In this document: positions 33,714-42,273 of the stretch, piece after piece
Numbering within the stretch: the stretch's first letter is position 1
Layout of the letters: the number at the start of each line of letters is the position of its first letter
Source: RFSX01 sp965230215
GTDB lineage: Bacteria; Bacteroidota; Bacteroidia; Chitinophagales; Saprospiraceae
Direction: 5' to 3'
DNA length: 64,000 bases
NCBI GenBank assembly: GCA_965230215.1
Contig: CBDDKN010000001.1
Coordinates: 310,001 to 374,000 of the forward strand
The notes under the pieces: generated by a model
Database searches by the model: none
Told to the model about the DNA's origin: nothing
What the model saw: the letters and a program-made list of their open reading frames with translations, nothing else
Position numbers and translations under genes: made by a program

Positions 33714-36140
33714 ATGAAAATACTATCAACAACACTACTTGTGTTATGCTGTTTGGCTTTCGGCATCTCACAGGAATCATCAATCAACGGGCAGTTAATT
33801 GATGAAAGCGGCGAGGCGGTTATCTACGCCAATATAGCCTTGTATAATGCTGCCGATTCTTCACTTGTAAAAGTTGAGACTACCGATGAAGCTGGAAAGT
33901 TTTTAATTGTCGGCTTATCATCCGGTACTTATGAACTGAATGCCAGTTATGTTGGACTTAACGATATCCAAATAAGCGATATTATTGTAGGTGCTGACGA
34001 AGCAAAAGATTTGGGCGAACTTTCCATGGTTTCCGACGCTGTTCAATTGGAGGCAGCAGTGGTGACAGCCCGAAGAGCCATGGTTGAAGTAAAGGCCGAC
34101 AGAACGGTTTTTAATGTTCAGGGTACCATCAACAGTTCAGGTGATAACGGAATTGACCTGCTTCGAAAGGCACCTGGTGTTCTTGTGGATAATAATGATA
34201 ACATCACAGTTCTGGGAAGAACAGGTGTGATGTTCTATGTAGACGGTAAGAGACTGCCGCTTACAGGCGACGATCTTACAGCTTATCTTCAAAATCTGAG
34301 TTCGGAACAAATCGATAAGATAGATATCATTACAAATCCTGGAGCAAAGTATGAAGCTCAGGGTAATGCTGGAATCATTGATATCAGACTTAAACGTAAT
34401 GACAATTATGGAACGAATGGTTCTGTAAGCACCAATGTGACCCGTGCCTCTACCTGGAGGAATAATCTAAACTTGAGCCTCAATCATAGAAATAGCCTGC
34501 TTAATACATTCGGTCAGTTGAGTCTAAACAGAATGGACGTATACCAAGGCATGGTATTCGATGATTATCAGAATACAGTTCGCATTCAGAACGATATTGA
34601 CATGCTTAATAAGAGCAGGGGTGCATTTCTAAGATGGGGGACAGACTTCAATGTGGGTAAGAATAAGACACTGGGCTTCTTAGTTAGTGGCAACCTGCGA
34701 TCTGGTGACAATGCTTCCGATTCAAACAGCCGTTTGTCTTCGATTTCTACTTCAGATATCATCGACAGTATTCTGGTTGCGGAAAGTAATATGACCACCG
34801 ATTTCAATAGTCAAACTGTCAACATTAACTATGTATTCAACGGAGATGAAACAAGTTTGAATATCGATGCTGACTATGGTCGCTACAGAAGAGAAGCGGA
34901 TACCGATCAACCAAACACTTATTTTTTACCGGATGCTACAACAGTGTCATCATTTGTAAATACGGCATATGCTTCACCAAATGATATCGATATCATGACC
35001 TTCAAGTTGGATTATGAATTCAATCTTGCCGGTGGACGCTTTGGGACCGGTACAAAATTAAGTAGGGTAGAGACAGACAATACATTCCTGTTCTATAATG
35101 TAGAAGATGATGTGCGTATTCAGGATAACAGGAGATCTAACCTGTTTTTCTATGATGAGAATGTGTATGCAGTCTATGCCAATTACGCCAGACCGCTAAC
35201 AGATAAATTGAATATGACCGCTGGTCTGAGAGTAGAACAAACGGATGCTGTGGGTAACTTGGAAGCTTTCCTTCCTGAATTGATGGAGCCTCCTGTGGAC
35301 TTGGAGTATACTTCCTATTTTCCAAGTGCGGGCTTGTCTTACACGCTTACGCCAGAACATGTTTTCTCTTTGAATTATGGACGTAGAATCAACAGGCCGG
35401 ATTACAATGTTTTGAATCCGTTCAAAGAGCAGATTAACGAGTTGTCATTCACTAAGGGTAACCCTTTCTTGCAACCTGAAATCGTGAATAATGTAGAACT
35501 TGGATTCTTGTATAAGTACAGGTATAACTTCAAGATTGCTTACAGCAAGACAACAGATCAGATTACAAGATTGATTGGACCTGACGACAGTGATCCTAGA
35601 GCTCGATTCATCAATTGGGATAACTTGGCAGAGCAAACTGTACTTGCAATTAACATCAGTGCACCGGTACAATTCAGTAAGATTTGGAATGCTTATTTCA
35701 ACATAAGTGCTAATAGGCTTGATAATCAAGCTGATTATGGGGATGGTGTCATTATTGACCTTCAGGCTTTTTCATACAACATATATCAGCAGCATACCTT
35801 CAATCTACCTAAAGGATTTGTAGCAGAGGTGTCTGGTTGGTATAATGGACCTGGTGTCTGGGGTGGTGTATTTGAGTTTGATCCACAATGGTCTTTGAAC
35901 CTGGGTCTGCAAAAACGTTTTCTTGATGATAAGCTCAATGTCAGACTCAGTGTTCAGGATATATTCTTCCAGGCCTACTGGTCTGGTGAATCTAACTTTA
36001 ACGGATTGAGATCAGTTGGTGAAGGTAATTGGGATTCAAGAAGAGCCTCTGTGAGTATCTCTTATAACTTTGGAAACCAAAAAGTCAAATCACGAAATAG
36101 AAAAACCGGCCTTGAAGATGAGGCTAGTAGAATTGAATAA
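33714..36140 (+). CDS. TonB-dependent-receptor-like outer-membrane barrel with CarboxypepD-like N-domain (808 aa)
   Basis: Signal peptide about 1-20. A carboxypeptidase-regulatory-like domain (about 24-100; INGQLIDESGEAVIYANIALYN) is followed by a plug-like domain with ADRTVFNVQ, LLRKAPGVLVDNNDNITVLG and IDKIDIITNPGAKYEAQGNAGIIDI. A long beta-barrel runs to the end, with YGRRINRPDYNVLNPF and a terminal SVSISYNFG strand. This is the OMP_b-brl_3 group of Bacteroidota. Substrate unknown. No SusD partner is adjacent, so polysaccharide import by a Sus pair is unlikely. It is monocistronic. Confidence 0.9.
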   Translation: MKILSTTLLVLCCLAFGISQESSINGQLIDESGEAVIYANIALYNAADSSLVKVETTDEAGKFLIVGLSSGTYELNASYVGLNDIQISDIIVGADEAKDLGELSMVSDAVQLEAAVVTARRAMVEVKADRTVFNVQGTINSSGDNGIDLLRKAPGVLVDNNDNITVLGRTGVMFYVDGKRLPLTGDDLTAYLQNLSSEQIDKIDIITNPGAKYEAQGNAGIIDIRLKRNDNYGTNGSVSTNVTRASTWRNNLNLSLNHRNSLLNTFGQLSLNRMDVYQGMVFDDYQNTVRIQNDIDMLNKSRGAFLRWGTDFNVGKNKTLGFLVSGNLRSGDNASDSNSRLSSISTSDIIDSILVAESNMTTDFNSQTVNINYVFNGDETSLNIDADYGRYRREADTDQPNTYFLPDATTVSSFVNTAYASPNDIDIMTFKLDYEFNLAGGRFGTGTKLSRVETDNTFLFYNVEDDVRIQDNRRSNLFFYDENVYAVYANYARPLTDKLNMTAGLRVEQTDAVGNLEAFLPELMEPPVDLEYTSYFPSAGLSYTLTPEHVFSLNYGRRINRPDYNVLNPFKEQINELSFTKGNPFLQPEIVNNVELGFLYKYRYNFKIAYSKTTDQITRLIGPDDSDPRARFINWDNLAEQTVLAINISAPVQFSKIWNAYFNISANRLDNQADYGDGVIIDLQAFSYNIYQQHTFNLPKGFVAEVSGWYNGPGVWGGVFEFDPQWSLNLGLQKRFLDDKLNVRLSVQDIFFQAYWSGESNFNGLRSVGEGNWDSRRASVSISYNFGNQKVKSRNRKTGLEDEASRIE

Positions 36141-36156
36141 TAATTCAAATAATTCC

Positions 36157-36184
36157 AAGGCAGCTTTTTTAAGCTGCCTTTTTT
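36157..36184 (+). terminator. Intrinsic terminator after the TonB-receptor-like gene
   Basis: Ten-base-pair perfect stem AAGGCAGCTT / AAGCTGCCTT with a TTTT loop and a T-run. The right arm encodes the last codons of the convergent symporter gene (stop at 36169-36171), so coding and terminator sequence overlap. Confidence 0.9.
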
Positions 36185-37869
36185 ATTGCATTCTTATCCA
36201 GGAATAAGCTTAAGCCACTTGCAAATAGAATCACACCCACAGCGCCGATTACATTCAACCAGAGATAAGGGAGGATGTCCATTTGGTAAATGACGACAAC
36301 CATTATCTGTGTAATGACACCTGCAGTAAAAGTAGCATTTGCACCTATGCGTTTGAAATAGAAAGCTACAAGGAAGATTCCGAGAATTGTACCATAGAAT
36401 ACGGATCCGATGATGTTGACAAACTGAATCAGATTCTCAAGAAGTTTACCGAAGCTGGCAATAGATACAGCTACCAATCCCCAGAATAGTGTCCAGAATT
36501 TAGAAGCGTTGAGATAATGTTTCTCCGTACCATTTTTGAATATACTTCTTCTGTAAATATCAACCGTAGTAGTACTTGCCAGTGCATTCAATTCTGATGA
36601 AGTGGAAGACATGGCTGCAAAAAAGACTACAGCAAGTAATAATCCTACAAGTCCGTTTGGAAGATGCTTAAGTATGAAACTAATGAATACATAATCCTTA
36701 TCGTTTGATTCCAATCCGACGTCCATTTTTTCCACAAGGCCCTTGACTTGTGAACGCAAGCCTTTTTCCTGTAAGTGCAGATTCTGAATCTCTGTCATGT
36801 ATTGTGCAAGAGATTGTTCATCGCCGCTGCGTTTGGCCTCAACCAAAGAGGCGTGCTTGGCAAGTTTGTCGTCCATCAGAATATCGTAATCCGATTCCAG
36901 TTTTTGGAATTCAGCTGAATATTCAGATGCTTCGAGTTCCGTGACTACCTGCTCATTGAAAAATATTGGGGCCTTATTGTTCTGGTAAAATAGAAACACA
37001 AGTACACCAAGGAATAGGATAAAAAACTGAAGGGGCAATTTCATAATGCCATTCATGATAAGACCCAGTCTGCTTTCTTTAATTGAACGCCCACTGATAT
37101 AACGTTGTACCTGGCTTTGGTCCGTACCAAAGTAAGACAGAAACAGGAATAGGGCCGCCATGGATGACCATATATTGTAACGCTCATTCAGATCCCATTT
37201 GAAATCTATAATTTGTAGCTTGTCATTGGCTTTGGCAATAAGCAGGTTTTCCCTGAAGCTATAGTCAGCTGAAATATAATTCAGCAGCACAAAGAAAATG
37301 ATAAACAGACTTATCAATATAACAATCATCTGGTGCTTGTGCGTAACGTGCACTGCTTTGGTGCCGCCTGAGACCGTATAGAGGATTGAGATAAACCCTA
37401 TGATTAATGTGGTGGTCTTCAGATCCCAATGCATGACAGAAGACAGGATGATAGCAGGAGCGTATATGGTGATGCCGCAGGCTATACCCCGTTGAAGTAA
37501 AAACAAGCCTGCTGTAAGAGACCTGGTTTTTAAATCAAACCTCCTCTCAAGAAATTCATAGGCGGTATATACTTTAAGTTTGTAGTATAATGGGATAAAG
37601 GTGATACATATGATGATCATAGCCACTGGCAGCATCAAATAGAACTGGGCGAAGCCCATACCGTCATGATATGCTTGTCCTGGTGTTGAAAGAAATGTAA
37701 TTGCAGAAGCCTGTGTCGCCATTACGGACAATCCTACTGTCCACCATTTGGCTTCATTTCCACCAAGGAAATAGGCTTCCATGTCTTTGCTTCCACGCGT
37801 CTTCCAGATTCCATATCCGACAATGATAAATATGGTTGCTGATAGTACAATCCAATCTATCGTAGCCAT
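36169..37869 (-). CDS. Sodium/solute symporter family transporter with soluble insert (566 aa)
   Basis: SSS-family inner-membrane symporter. Family text includes FLGGNEAKWWTVGLSVMATQASAITFLSTPGQAYHDG near the N-terminus, LQRGIACGITIYAPA, VSGGTKAVHVT and AMSSTSSELNALASTTTVDIYRR. About 13 hydrophobic helices are seen. Residues about 300-393 form a charged, coiled-coil-like insert (YDILMDDKLAKHASLVEAKR and on) between two helices, not present in standard PutP-type members. The ATG is one base after the stop of the 44-residue membrane protein, and PIG-L precedes that. Import of a sugar or amide-type substrate made by PIG-L is a guess. Confidence 0.9.
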   Translation of the reverse strand: MATIDWIVLSATIFIIVGYGIWKTRGSKDMEAYFLGGNEAKWWTVGLSVMATQASAITFLSTPGQAYHDGMGFAQFYLMLPVAMIIICITFIPLYYKLKVYTAYEFLERRFDLKTRSLTAGLFLLQRGIACGITIYAPAIILSSVMHWDLKTTTLIIGFISILYTVSGGTKAVHVTHKHQMIVILISLFIIFFVLLNYISADYSFRENLLIAKANDKLQIIDFKWDLNERYNIWSSMAALFLFLSYFGTDQSQVQRYISGRSIKESRLGLIMNGIMKLPLQFFILFLGVLVFLFYQNNKAPIFFNEQVVTELEASEYSAEFQKLESDYDILMDDKLAKHASLVEAKRSGDEQSLAQYMTEIQNLHLQEKGLRSQVKGLVEKMDVGLESNDKDYVFISFILKHLPNGLVGLLLAVVFFAAMSSTSSELNALASTTTVDIYRRSIFKNGTEKHYLNASKFWTLFWGLVAVSIASFGKLLENLIQFVNIIGSVFYGTILGIFLVAFYFKRIGANATFTAGVITQIMVVVIYQMDILPYLWLNVIGAVGVILFASGLSLFLDKNAIKKAA

Positions 37870-37870
37870 G

Positions 37871-38005
37871 CTAAATGAATTTGAAGTAAAGGTAAATACT
37901 GAGCACCAGTACGATATTGCTTATTAAAACAATGATGTACCATGTGTTCCAACTGGAAAAAACTGGCGTAGACTCATCGCTGGTATCGTGCTTTATATTG
38001 CTCAT
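37871..38005 (-). CDS. Unlisted 44-residue single-span membrane protein in the PIG-L/symporter operon
   Basis: Read on the minus strand this is an ATG-to-TAG ORF of 44 residues. A polar N-terminus (MSNIKHDTSDESTPVFSSW) is followed by a hydrophobic helix, WYIIVLISNIVLVLSIYLYF, and ends KFI. Its ATG shares one base with the PIG-L stop (TAATG), and its stop is one base from the symporter ATG. Such spacing strongly suggests a translated, coupled gene. Known SSS symporters of another subgroup (DUF4212 partners) need a small membrane subunit, so an accessory-subunit role is a reasonable inference. No homologue is recalled with certainty. Confidence 0.8.
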   Translation of the reverse strand: MSNIKHDTSDESTPVFSSWNTWYIIVLISNIVLVLSIYLYFKFI

Positions 38006-40512
38006 TATGGTCTGTTTGGATCTTCCTGGCCAAGCGCCAATATATTTGCAAAAATTCTGAATGCACCCGGGACACCTGCTGGTAACTGTCTGAACCAGGA
38101 TAGTGAAGTGTATACAAAATAGCCTTTTCCATGTTCAGCAACAAGGAGACTGCCATCTAATGGATCTTCTCCTGTGTCATTGCATGAGATTATTGCTTTA
38201 AATTGATCATCCCACTCTTCAGGAAAATACAATCCTCTTTCTTGTACCCAATTCTCAAAATCACTGGCGTTTATTTTATTGGGAAAGTTCATCACAGGAT
38301 GCTGATCTTCAAGAATGCGTATCTCGGCATATTCATCGGTTACACGCTTGCGCGATAACTTAATTGGATATGGAGAAAGCATGTCGAAATTCAATCTTCT
38401 AGATGTGTTGTACTGCGTCACTAGCGTACCGCCATTGAATGCATAATCAAATAATTTCTTATTGTATAGCTTCAATTCTGATATGGTATTATAAGCTCTG
38501 ACTCCAATTATTATGGCATCAAAACCTGATAGATCGCTGTTCTGAATATCCTTGATTTCTATCATTGTGACATCATATCCGACATTGCTGAGAGACTCAG
38601 GAATTTTATCACCTGCGCCCATAAGGTAAGCAATGTTCTTTCCGGCAACCTGAAGAGGTACTTTGACTAATTTTGCTTCAGCTGGGCTTAGGATAGTTTG
38701 GAGGGGGATGTGGTCATATTCGATATTGATCAAGCTCTTGTCGTAGGCGTTGTCATCAATGACAAGGTAAGCGCTTAACATGTCTTCTGACTTTTTGTTA
38801 GGCGCTATCAATTCAAAAGTATAGCTTTTCTCTTCTCCACGATTATCGATTGAAAAGTCTAATGTATCTGGATGGATGGTCCACCCTTCAGGGGTTCTGA
38901 AATTGATGGTACCTGATATTGAATCTTTTGAAGCACGCACTTCCAGATTGAAATACCTGGAACTGTCAGAAGCCAGGAGATATAATTCCTTATCGAAACT
39001 GAGTGTTGCTGGTGGGATTATGGCTAATGGTTCACGTATTTCGCCGATGGCCGGATTTACATATCTGTAGTTGGCTGCCCTTTCTACTTGCATGGACACA
39101 CCGTCTACGACAATATCGAAAACAACGGGAAAGGCTGGTGGACTCTGCGGCATGGTTCGAAGTATGACATCATCAACGGCGTACATACCCAGACTTCCTT
39201 TTTCATTTAACCAATACGGGTTTGAATAGGCGACATCTTGACCGATTGAAATTGTTTCAAATGATTTATCTGTTGTAAAGGCTACCAACTCTTTGTTGAT
39301 GCCGAATGTGTCTGAAGCGATCGATACCATTTTTACACTGACAGGCGTTTCGCTTCTATTGGTCATTTCGATTTCAAATTCGATATCATCTCCTGATGTA
39401 TATTGTTGTCTTTCCGTACTGGCTTCCAGATGCAAGCCAAGGCAAGAAACAATTATTTCGTTTAATTCCTTGAGTTTTACTTCTTTCCAGTGTTCGTTGC
39501 TGCTGGAGCTCAAAAGATCATGTACACGCAAAAGATCTGAGACTATAGCAGCCGGATTTGTAAAATCGAATTTGTCCATTACATCATCCATGATGGGCTT
39601 GATCAATTCACCCTTATCAATTCTTGTCCATTCTGTATCGACGCCTTCAAAGATGTTGCTTTTATCTTGGGGCATGTCACCGTTAATGATCTCAAGATAC
39701 TCTTGATAATTCCCACGATCACCTGATGAGCCAAAGCCTTGTGACCTGTGTTTAGATCTTGCAAAAGCTGATATCTCATTGTTGGATAAACCAAGCGTAG
39801 GGTAGTAGACCCCTACATCCACAGGTACCAGATTGCTTTTATCTGCTTTTTTGAAGTTTTCTCTGCTGCCATAAAACCACCACGAAGTATTGAAAAATTG
39901 ACGTTTTACCTGCCATGTATCTAGTGCATCCAACTGATAAGGAAATGCGCTAGGGTCTGCTGCCATTTCGTATGCTTCCAAGGAAAGCATCGCCGAACTG
40001 GTATGATGACCGTGTGTTCTTCCTGGCGTGCGGTGATCGAATCTGTTGACGATAACATCCGGTTTGAAAGTTCTAATGACGTATACCATATCCTCAAGAA
40101 CTTTATCCTTGTCCCAGATTTTTAATGTTTCATCAGGATGCTTGGAAAAGCCAAAGTCATTGGCTCTCGTAAAAAATTGCTGTCCTCCGTCTACGCTTCT
40201 TGCCATTTGAAGTTCTTGAGAACGTATGACACCGAGCAATTCCCTGATCTCAGTACCAATTAGGTTTTGACCACCATCACCTCTGGTTATAGATAGGTAG
40301 GCAGTACGGGCGTTTAAACCATTTGAGAGATATGAGATCAGCCTGGTATTCTCATCGTCAGGGTGTGCTGCAACATAAAGTGCTGTCCCTAGGAAATTGA
40401 ATTTTTCAAGCTTCTCATATATTTCAGCGGAAGTAGCTTGCTTGCTGTATTGAGCTTGTATTCCAGAGAATACAAGCAATAAGCAAACAATGCGCATAGA
40501 GGTTTTTATCAT
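38005..40512 (-). CDS. Exported PIG-L-family deacetylase with C-terminal glutamine-amidotransferase-like domain (835 aa)
   Basis: Signal peptide about 1-20. The N-terminal PIG-L domain has the zinc motif AHPDDE (49-54) and the later HxxH-type ligand in GRTHGHHTSS (about 165). This family removes N-acetyl groups from sugars such as GlcNAc derivatives. The middle (about 340-590) looks like beta-sandwich domains. The end (about 610-830; IAYLMGAGDKIPESL, FDAIIIGVRAYNT, GGTLVTQYNTS, GYFVYTSLSWFRQLPAGVPGA) resembles the ThuA/class-I-amidotransferase fold. It is in an operon with the NqrM-like gene (19 bp upstream) and, by TAATG overlap, the 44-residue gene. Confidence 0.88.
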   Translation of the reverse strand: MIKTSMRIVCLLLVFSGIQAQYSKQATSAEIYEKLEKFNFLGTALYVAAHPDDENTRLISYLSNGLNARTAYLSITRGDGGQNLIGTEIRELLGVIRSQELQMARSVDGGQQFFTRANDFGFSKHPDETLKIWDKDKVLEDMVYVIRTFKPDVIVNRFDHRTPGRTHGHHTSSAMLSLEAYEMAADPSAFPYQLDALDTWQVKRQFFNTSWWFYGSRENFKKADKSNLVPVDVGVYYPTLGLSNNEISAFARSKHRSQGFGSSGDRGNYQEYLEIINGDMPQDKSNIFEGVDTEWTRIDKGELIKPIMDDVMDKFDFTNPAAIVSDLLRVHDLLSSSSNEHWKEVKLKELNEIIVSCLGLHLEASTERQQYTSGDDIEFEIEMTNRSETPVSVKMVSIASDTFGINKELVAFTTDKSFETISIGQDVAYSNPYWLNEKGSLGMYAVDDVILRTMPQSPPAFPVVFDIVVDGVSMQVERAANYRYVNPAIGEIREPLAIIPPATLSFDKELYLLASDSSRYFNLEVRASKDSISGTINFRTPEGWTIHPDTLDFSIDNRGEEKSYTFELIAPNKKSEDMLSAYLVIDDNAYDKSLINIEYDHIPLQTILSPAEAKLVKVPLQVAGKNIAYLMGAGDKIPESLSNVGYDVTMIEIKDIQNSDLSGFDAIIIGVRAYNTISELKLYNKKLFDYAFNGGTLVTQYNTSRRLNFDMLSPYPIKLSRKRVTDEYAEIRILEDQHPVMNFPNKINASDFENWVQERGLYFPEEWDDQFKAIISCNDTGEDPLDGSLLVAEHGKGYFVYTSLSWFRQLPAGVPGAFRIFANILALGQEDPNRP

Positions 40513-40531
40513 GATGGCCTTGCTTTCTTAA

Positions 40532-40753
40532 TTAGCTGTTGACTTGTAGTTGATCTTCTGGCATTTTGCATTCTTCTTCTGGTCTGGCACCGCAAACAGT
40601 GCATTCACCTACATTATTTTTGAGCATGGGGTTGTTTGTAGCACAAGTACCTCTAAACTCATTACCGGTGAAAATGTGGCGGATATTGATCAGCGCAAAA
40701 GCGACTGCAAAAAAGCCGAATATAATTAGAAAGGTTATCAGAAATTCATTCAT
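40532..40753 (-). CDS. NqrM-like small membrane protein with four cysteines (73 aa)
   Basis: One N-terminal transmembrane helix (residues 4-25) is followed by a short domain with four Cys: GTCATNN, then GECTVCG and EEECK. This pattern resembles NqrM (formerly DUF539), which matures the Na+-NQR complex and is thought to carry iron. No nqr genes are in the window. It is the likely first gene of the operon leading into PIG-L. The assignment is tentative; it could be another Cys-ligand membrane protein. Confidence 0.6.
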   Translation of the reverse strand: MNEFLITFLIIFGFFAVAFALINIRHIFTGNEFRGTCATNNPMLKNNVGECTVCGARPEEECKMPEDQLQVNS

Positions 40754-40779
40754 CTTTAATCGACATTTATAAGTTAACG

Positions 40780-40787
40780 CAAAAATA
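40780..40787 (-). promoter_or_regulatory. Candidate -7 element for the NqrM-like/PIG-L operon
   Basis: On the minus strand TATTTTTG matches TAnnTTTG, 26 bp before the ATG at 40753. It lies in the 49-bp divergent spacer shared with mazG. Confidence 0.4.
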
Positions 40788-40802
40788 CCTATTTCGTTTC
40801 AG

Positions 40803-41558
40803 ATGGATGAGAATGCAAAAGCCTTTAGCCGGCTTGTAATAATAATGGACGAACTCAGAGAAAAGTGTCCATGGGATAAAAAACAAACAATCCACTCGCT
40901 GAGGAAACTTACAATTGAGGAAATGTATGAGCTGGTAGATGCGATAACAGAAGATGACTATGATGGTATTAAGGAAGAAATAGGAGATATATTTCTCCAT
41001 CTTGTATTCTATGCCAAGATTGCCAGAGAACAAAATAAGTTTACTCTCGATGAGGCTTTGAATCAGATATGCGATAAGCTCATCAAAAGACATCCGCATA
41101 TTTATGGCGATATAAAAGTCGAATCCGAGGAGGATGTAAAGCGCAATTGGGAGCAGATCAAATTGGATGAGGGTAAGAAATCCGTATTACAAGGTGTGCC
41201 GAATGCTTTACCGGCTATGATCAAAGCGTACAGGTTACAGGAGAAGACCGCAACTGTTGGATTTGAGTGGGACGATATAGCTGATGTATGGGATAAGGTG
41301 AAAGAGGAAGAAGCAGAGTTGATTGAGGCTGTTGAGAGCAATGACAAACATGCGATTGAAGAAGAGTTTGGAGACTTGGTATTTGCCTTGATCAATTACG
41401 CGAGATTTCTTGATATAGATCCTGAATCAGCACTTGAGAAGGTCAATAAAAAATTCAAAAGAAGGTTTGAGTACATTGAAGCCAATGCCACCAAAAGACT
41501 CTCAGACATGAGTCTGTCAGAAATGGATGTACTTTGGAATGAAGCCAAGAAGAAATAA
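40803..41558 (+). CDS. mazG: Nucleoside triphosphate pyrophosphohydrolase MazG (251 aa)
   Basis: Hydrolyses (d)NTPs to NMPs, a house-cleaning enzyme. It has two tandem MazG domains. The first holds REKCPWDKKQTIHSLRKLTIEEMYELVDAI and the EEIGDIFLHLVFYAKIA metal motif (about 20-80). The second has EEEAELIEAV and EEEFGDLVFALINYARFLDI (about 165-200). KRHPHIYGD between them is a typical MazG string. Length is typical. It is divergent from the PIG-L operon. Confidence 0.95.
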   Translation: MDENAKAFSRLVIIMDELREKCPWDKKQTIHSLRKLTIEEMYELVDAITEDDYDGIKEEIGDIFLHLVFYAKIAREQNKFTLDEALNQICDKLIKRHPHIYGDIKVESEEDVKRNWEQIKLDEGKKSVLQGVPNALPAMIKAYRLQEKTATVGFEWDDIADVWDKVKEEEAELIEAVESNDKHAIEEEFGDLVFALINYARFLDIDPESALEKVNKKFKRRFEYIEANATKRLSDMSLSEMDVLWNEAKKK

Positions 41559-41583
41559 AAAAAGGAGCCCAAAAGAGCTCCTT
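41555..41583 (-). terminator. Terminator of the small HTH gene (minus strand)
   Basis: On the minus strand AAGGAGC-(8-base loop)-GCTCCTT is followed by a T-run overlapping the mazG stop region. On the plus strand the stem is followed only by a weak AATTTTTAATTTTTT stretch, so termination of mazG there would be weaker. Confidence 0.75.
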
Positions 41584-41593
41584 GATTCAATTT

Positions 41594-41842
41594 TTAATTT
41601 TTTGCTTCGGCAATAATTGATTTCGCCATTTCCAGGATTTGCGTGTTTTCAATATGTACGATTCCACCTTGCGGTCCTGGTTGTATATGCCGTCCTACGA
41701 TCTCGTCGGAGTCAAATTTATTGGCGCCAAAATAATTTCTTACCGATTGTTCGTCTAAATTGAGTTTATCGGCTATGAGACTGATACTACCTGTTGGTAA
41801 ACTATGCTTGATGTCTCTTAGCTGCTTGTAGGTTAAGTACAT
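41594..41842 (-). CDS. Small HTH-like DNA-binding protein, unknown role (82 aa)
   Basis: The first 45 residues look like a helix-turn-helix: TGSISLIADKLNLDEQSVRNYFGA has the usual A-x3-[hydrophobic]-turn pattern of a recognition helix. The short second half (HIQPGPQGGIVHIENTQILEMAKSII) is unfamiliar. It is probably a small regulator. It has its own terminator and stands alone beside a non-coding stretch. Confidence 0.65.
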   Translation of the reverse strand: MYLTYKQLRDIKHSLPTGSISLIADKLNLDEQSVRNYFGANKFDSDEIVGRHIQPGPQGGIVHIENTQILEMAKSIIAEAKN

Positions 41843-41982
41843 ATTGGAAAGATTTTTTGTGTAGGAATATTATTTTACATAAGAAATTTACAAATTTTTA
41901 ATTATTTAAAAAATAATATTCTCAAAATAAATAGTGGCGTAGGCGTATAAATGCAGAAGATATAAGAGGGGAGAAGGGAAAA

Positions 41983-42010
41983 TAAAAAACCCGTGAATAG
42001 AATCCACGGG
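41983..42010 (-). terminator. Minus-strand intrinsic terminator, module A
   Basis: Minus strand: CCCGTGGA / TTCACGGG stem (one G-U) with loop TTCTA, then TTTTTTATT. The T-tract is on the minus side only, which fixes the direction. No annotated minus-strand gene lies upstream, so it should end an unannotated RNA. Confidence 0.8.
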
Positions 42011-42017
42011 CATTACT

Positions 42018-42036
42018 CAATTTAATAACCAAAACT
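42018..42036 (-). repeat. 19-bp direct repeat, copy A
   Basis: Identical to 42145-42163; on the minus strand it reads AGTTTTGGTTATTAAATTG. It lies 7 bases upstream of the module A hairpin. Confidence 0.9.
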
Positions 42037-42101
42037 CATTACTGACATATAACCAAAAAACATGCCAGATATTATATTTTTCTGTTATGTATAAGCTACT
42101 C

Positions 42102-42130
42102 AAAAAAAAAGCTCGTGACATTTCACGAGC
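42102..42130 (-). terminator. Minus-strand intrinsic terminator, module B
   Basis: Minus strand: GCTCGTGA / TCACGAGC, an 8-bp perfect stem with loop AATG, followed by nine T. This is the strongest hairpin-plus-T-tract in the region and clearly minus-directed. Confidence 0.85.
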
Positions 42131-42144
42131 AAAAACGAATTTTA

Positions 42145-42163
42145 CAATTTAATAACCAAAACT
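42145..42163 (-). repeat. 19-bp direct repeat, copy B
   Basis: Identical to 42018-42036. Flanking bases differ, apart from a similar GTTATAT stretch upstream in both copies on the minus strand. Confidence 0.9.
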
Positions 42164-42273
42164 TACACGTTGTAAATATATAACATATTATGAAAAATTC
42201 AAATGTATAATATATTATTTTACAATTGATTACAAATAATAATATTGCGTAATATGTAACTAATTGAAAATCA

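Larger units (their letters stand above)
41983..42060 (-). ncRNA. Candidate small RNA, module A
   Basis: Minus-strand unit comprising the shared 19-mer and the terminator hairpin. The predicted RNA is about 45-75 bases. A TTTTGG box about 20 bases upstream of the GAGTTTTGG segment resembles a -33/-7 pair, so transcription may begin inside the repeat. Expression is not shown; it could instead be the 3' end of a longer antisense transcript. Confidence 0.45.
42102..42180 (-). ncRNA. Candidate small RNA, module B
   Basis: Second copy of the module, 127 bp from the first: the same 19-mer followed by a spacer and a different hairpin. TATATTTA on the minus strand (around 42172-42179) could be a weak -7 box. 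Predicted RNA about 60-75 bases. The shared 5' part with a different 3' hairpin suggests related RNAs rather than simple duplication. Confidence 0.45.
41843..42273. other. 431-bp non-coding region with two tandem minus-strand hairpin modules
   Basis: No credible ORF. It is strongly AT-rich apart from two GC-rich hairpins. It contains the promoter region of the HTH gene at the left, two minus-strand modules (see the terminators at 41983 and 42102 and the repeats at 42018 and 42145), and the upstream region of the RluA-type gene at the right. Confidence 0.8.

Noticed and set aside
41983..42130. Hairpins as an attenuator or riboswitch for the RluA-type gene at 42274
   Set aside because: The T-tracts follow the hairpins on the minus strand only, so they terminate minus-strand RNA, not the plus-strand gene.
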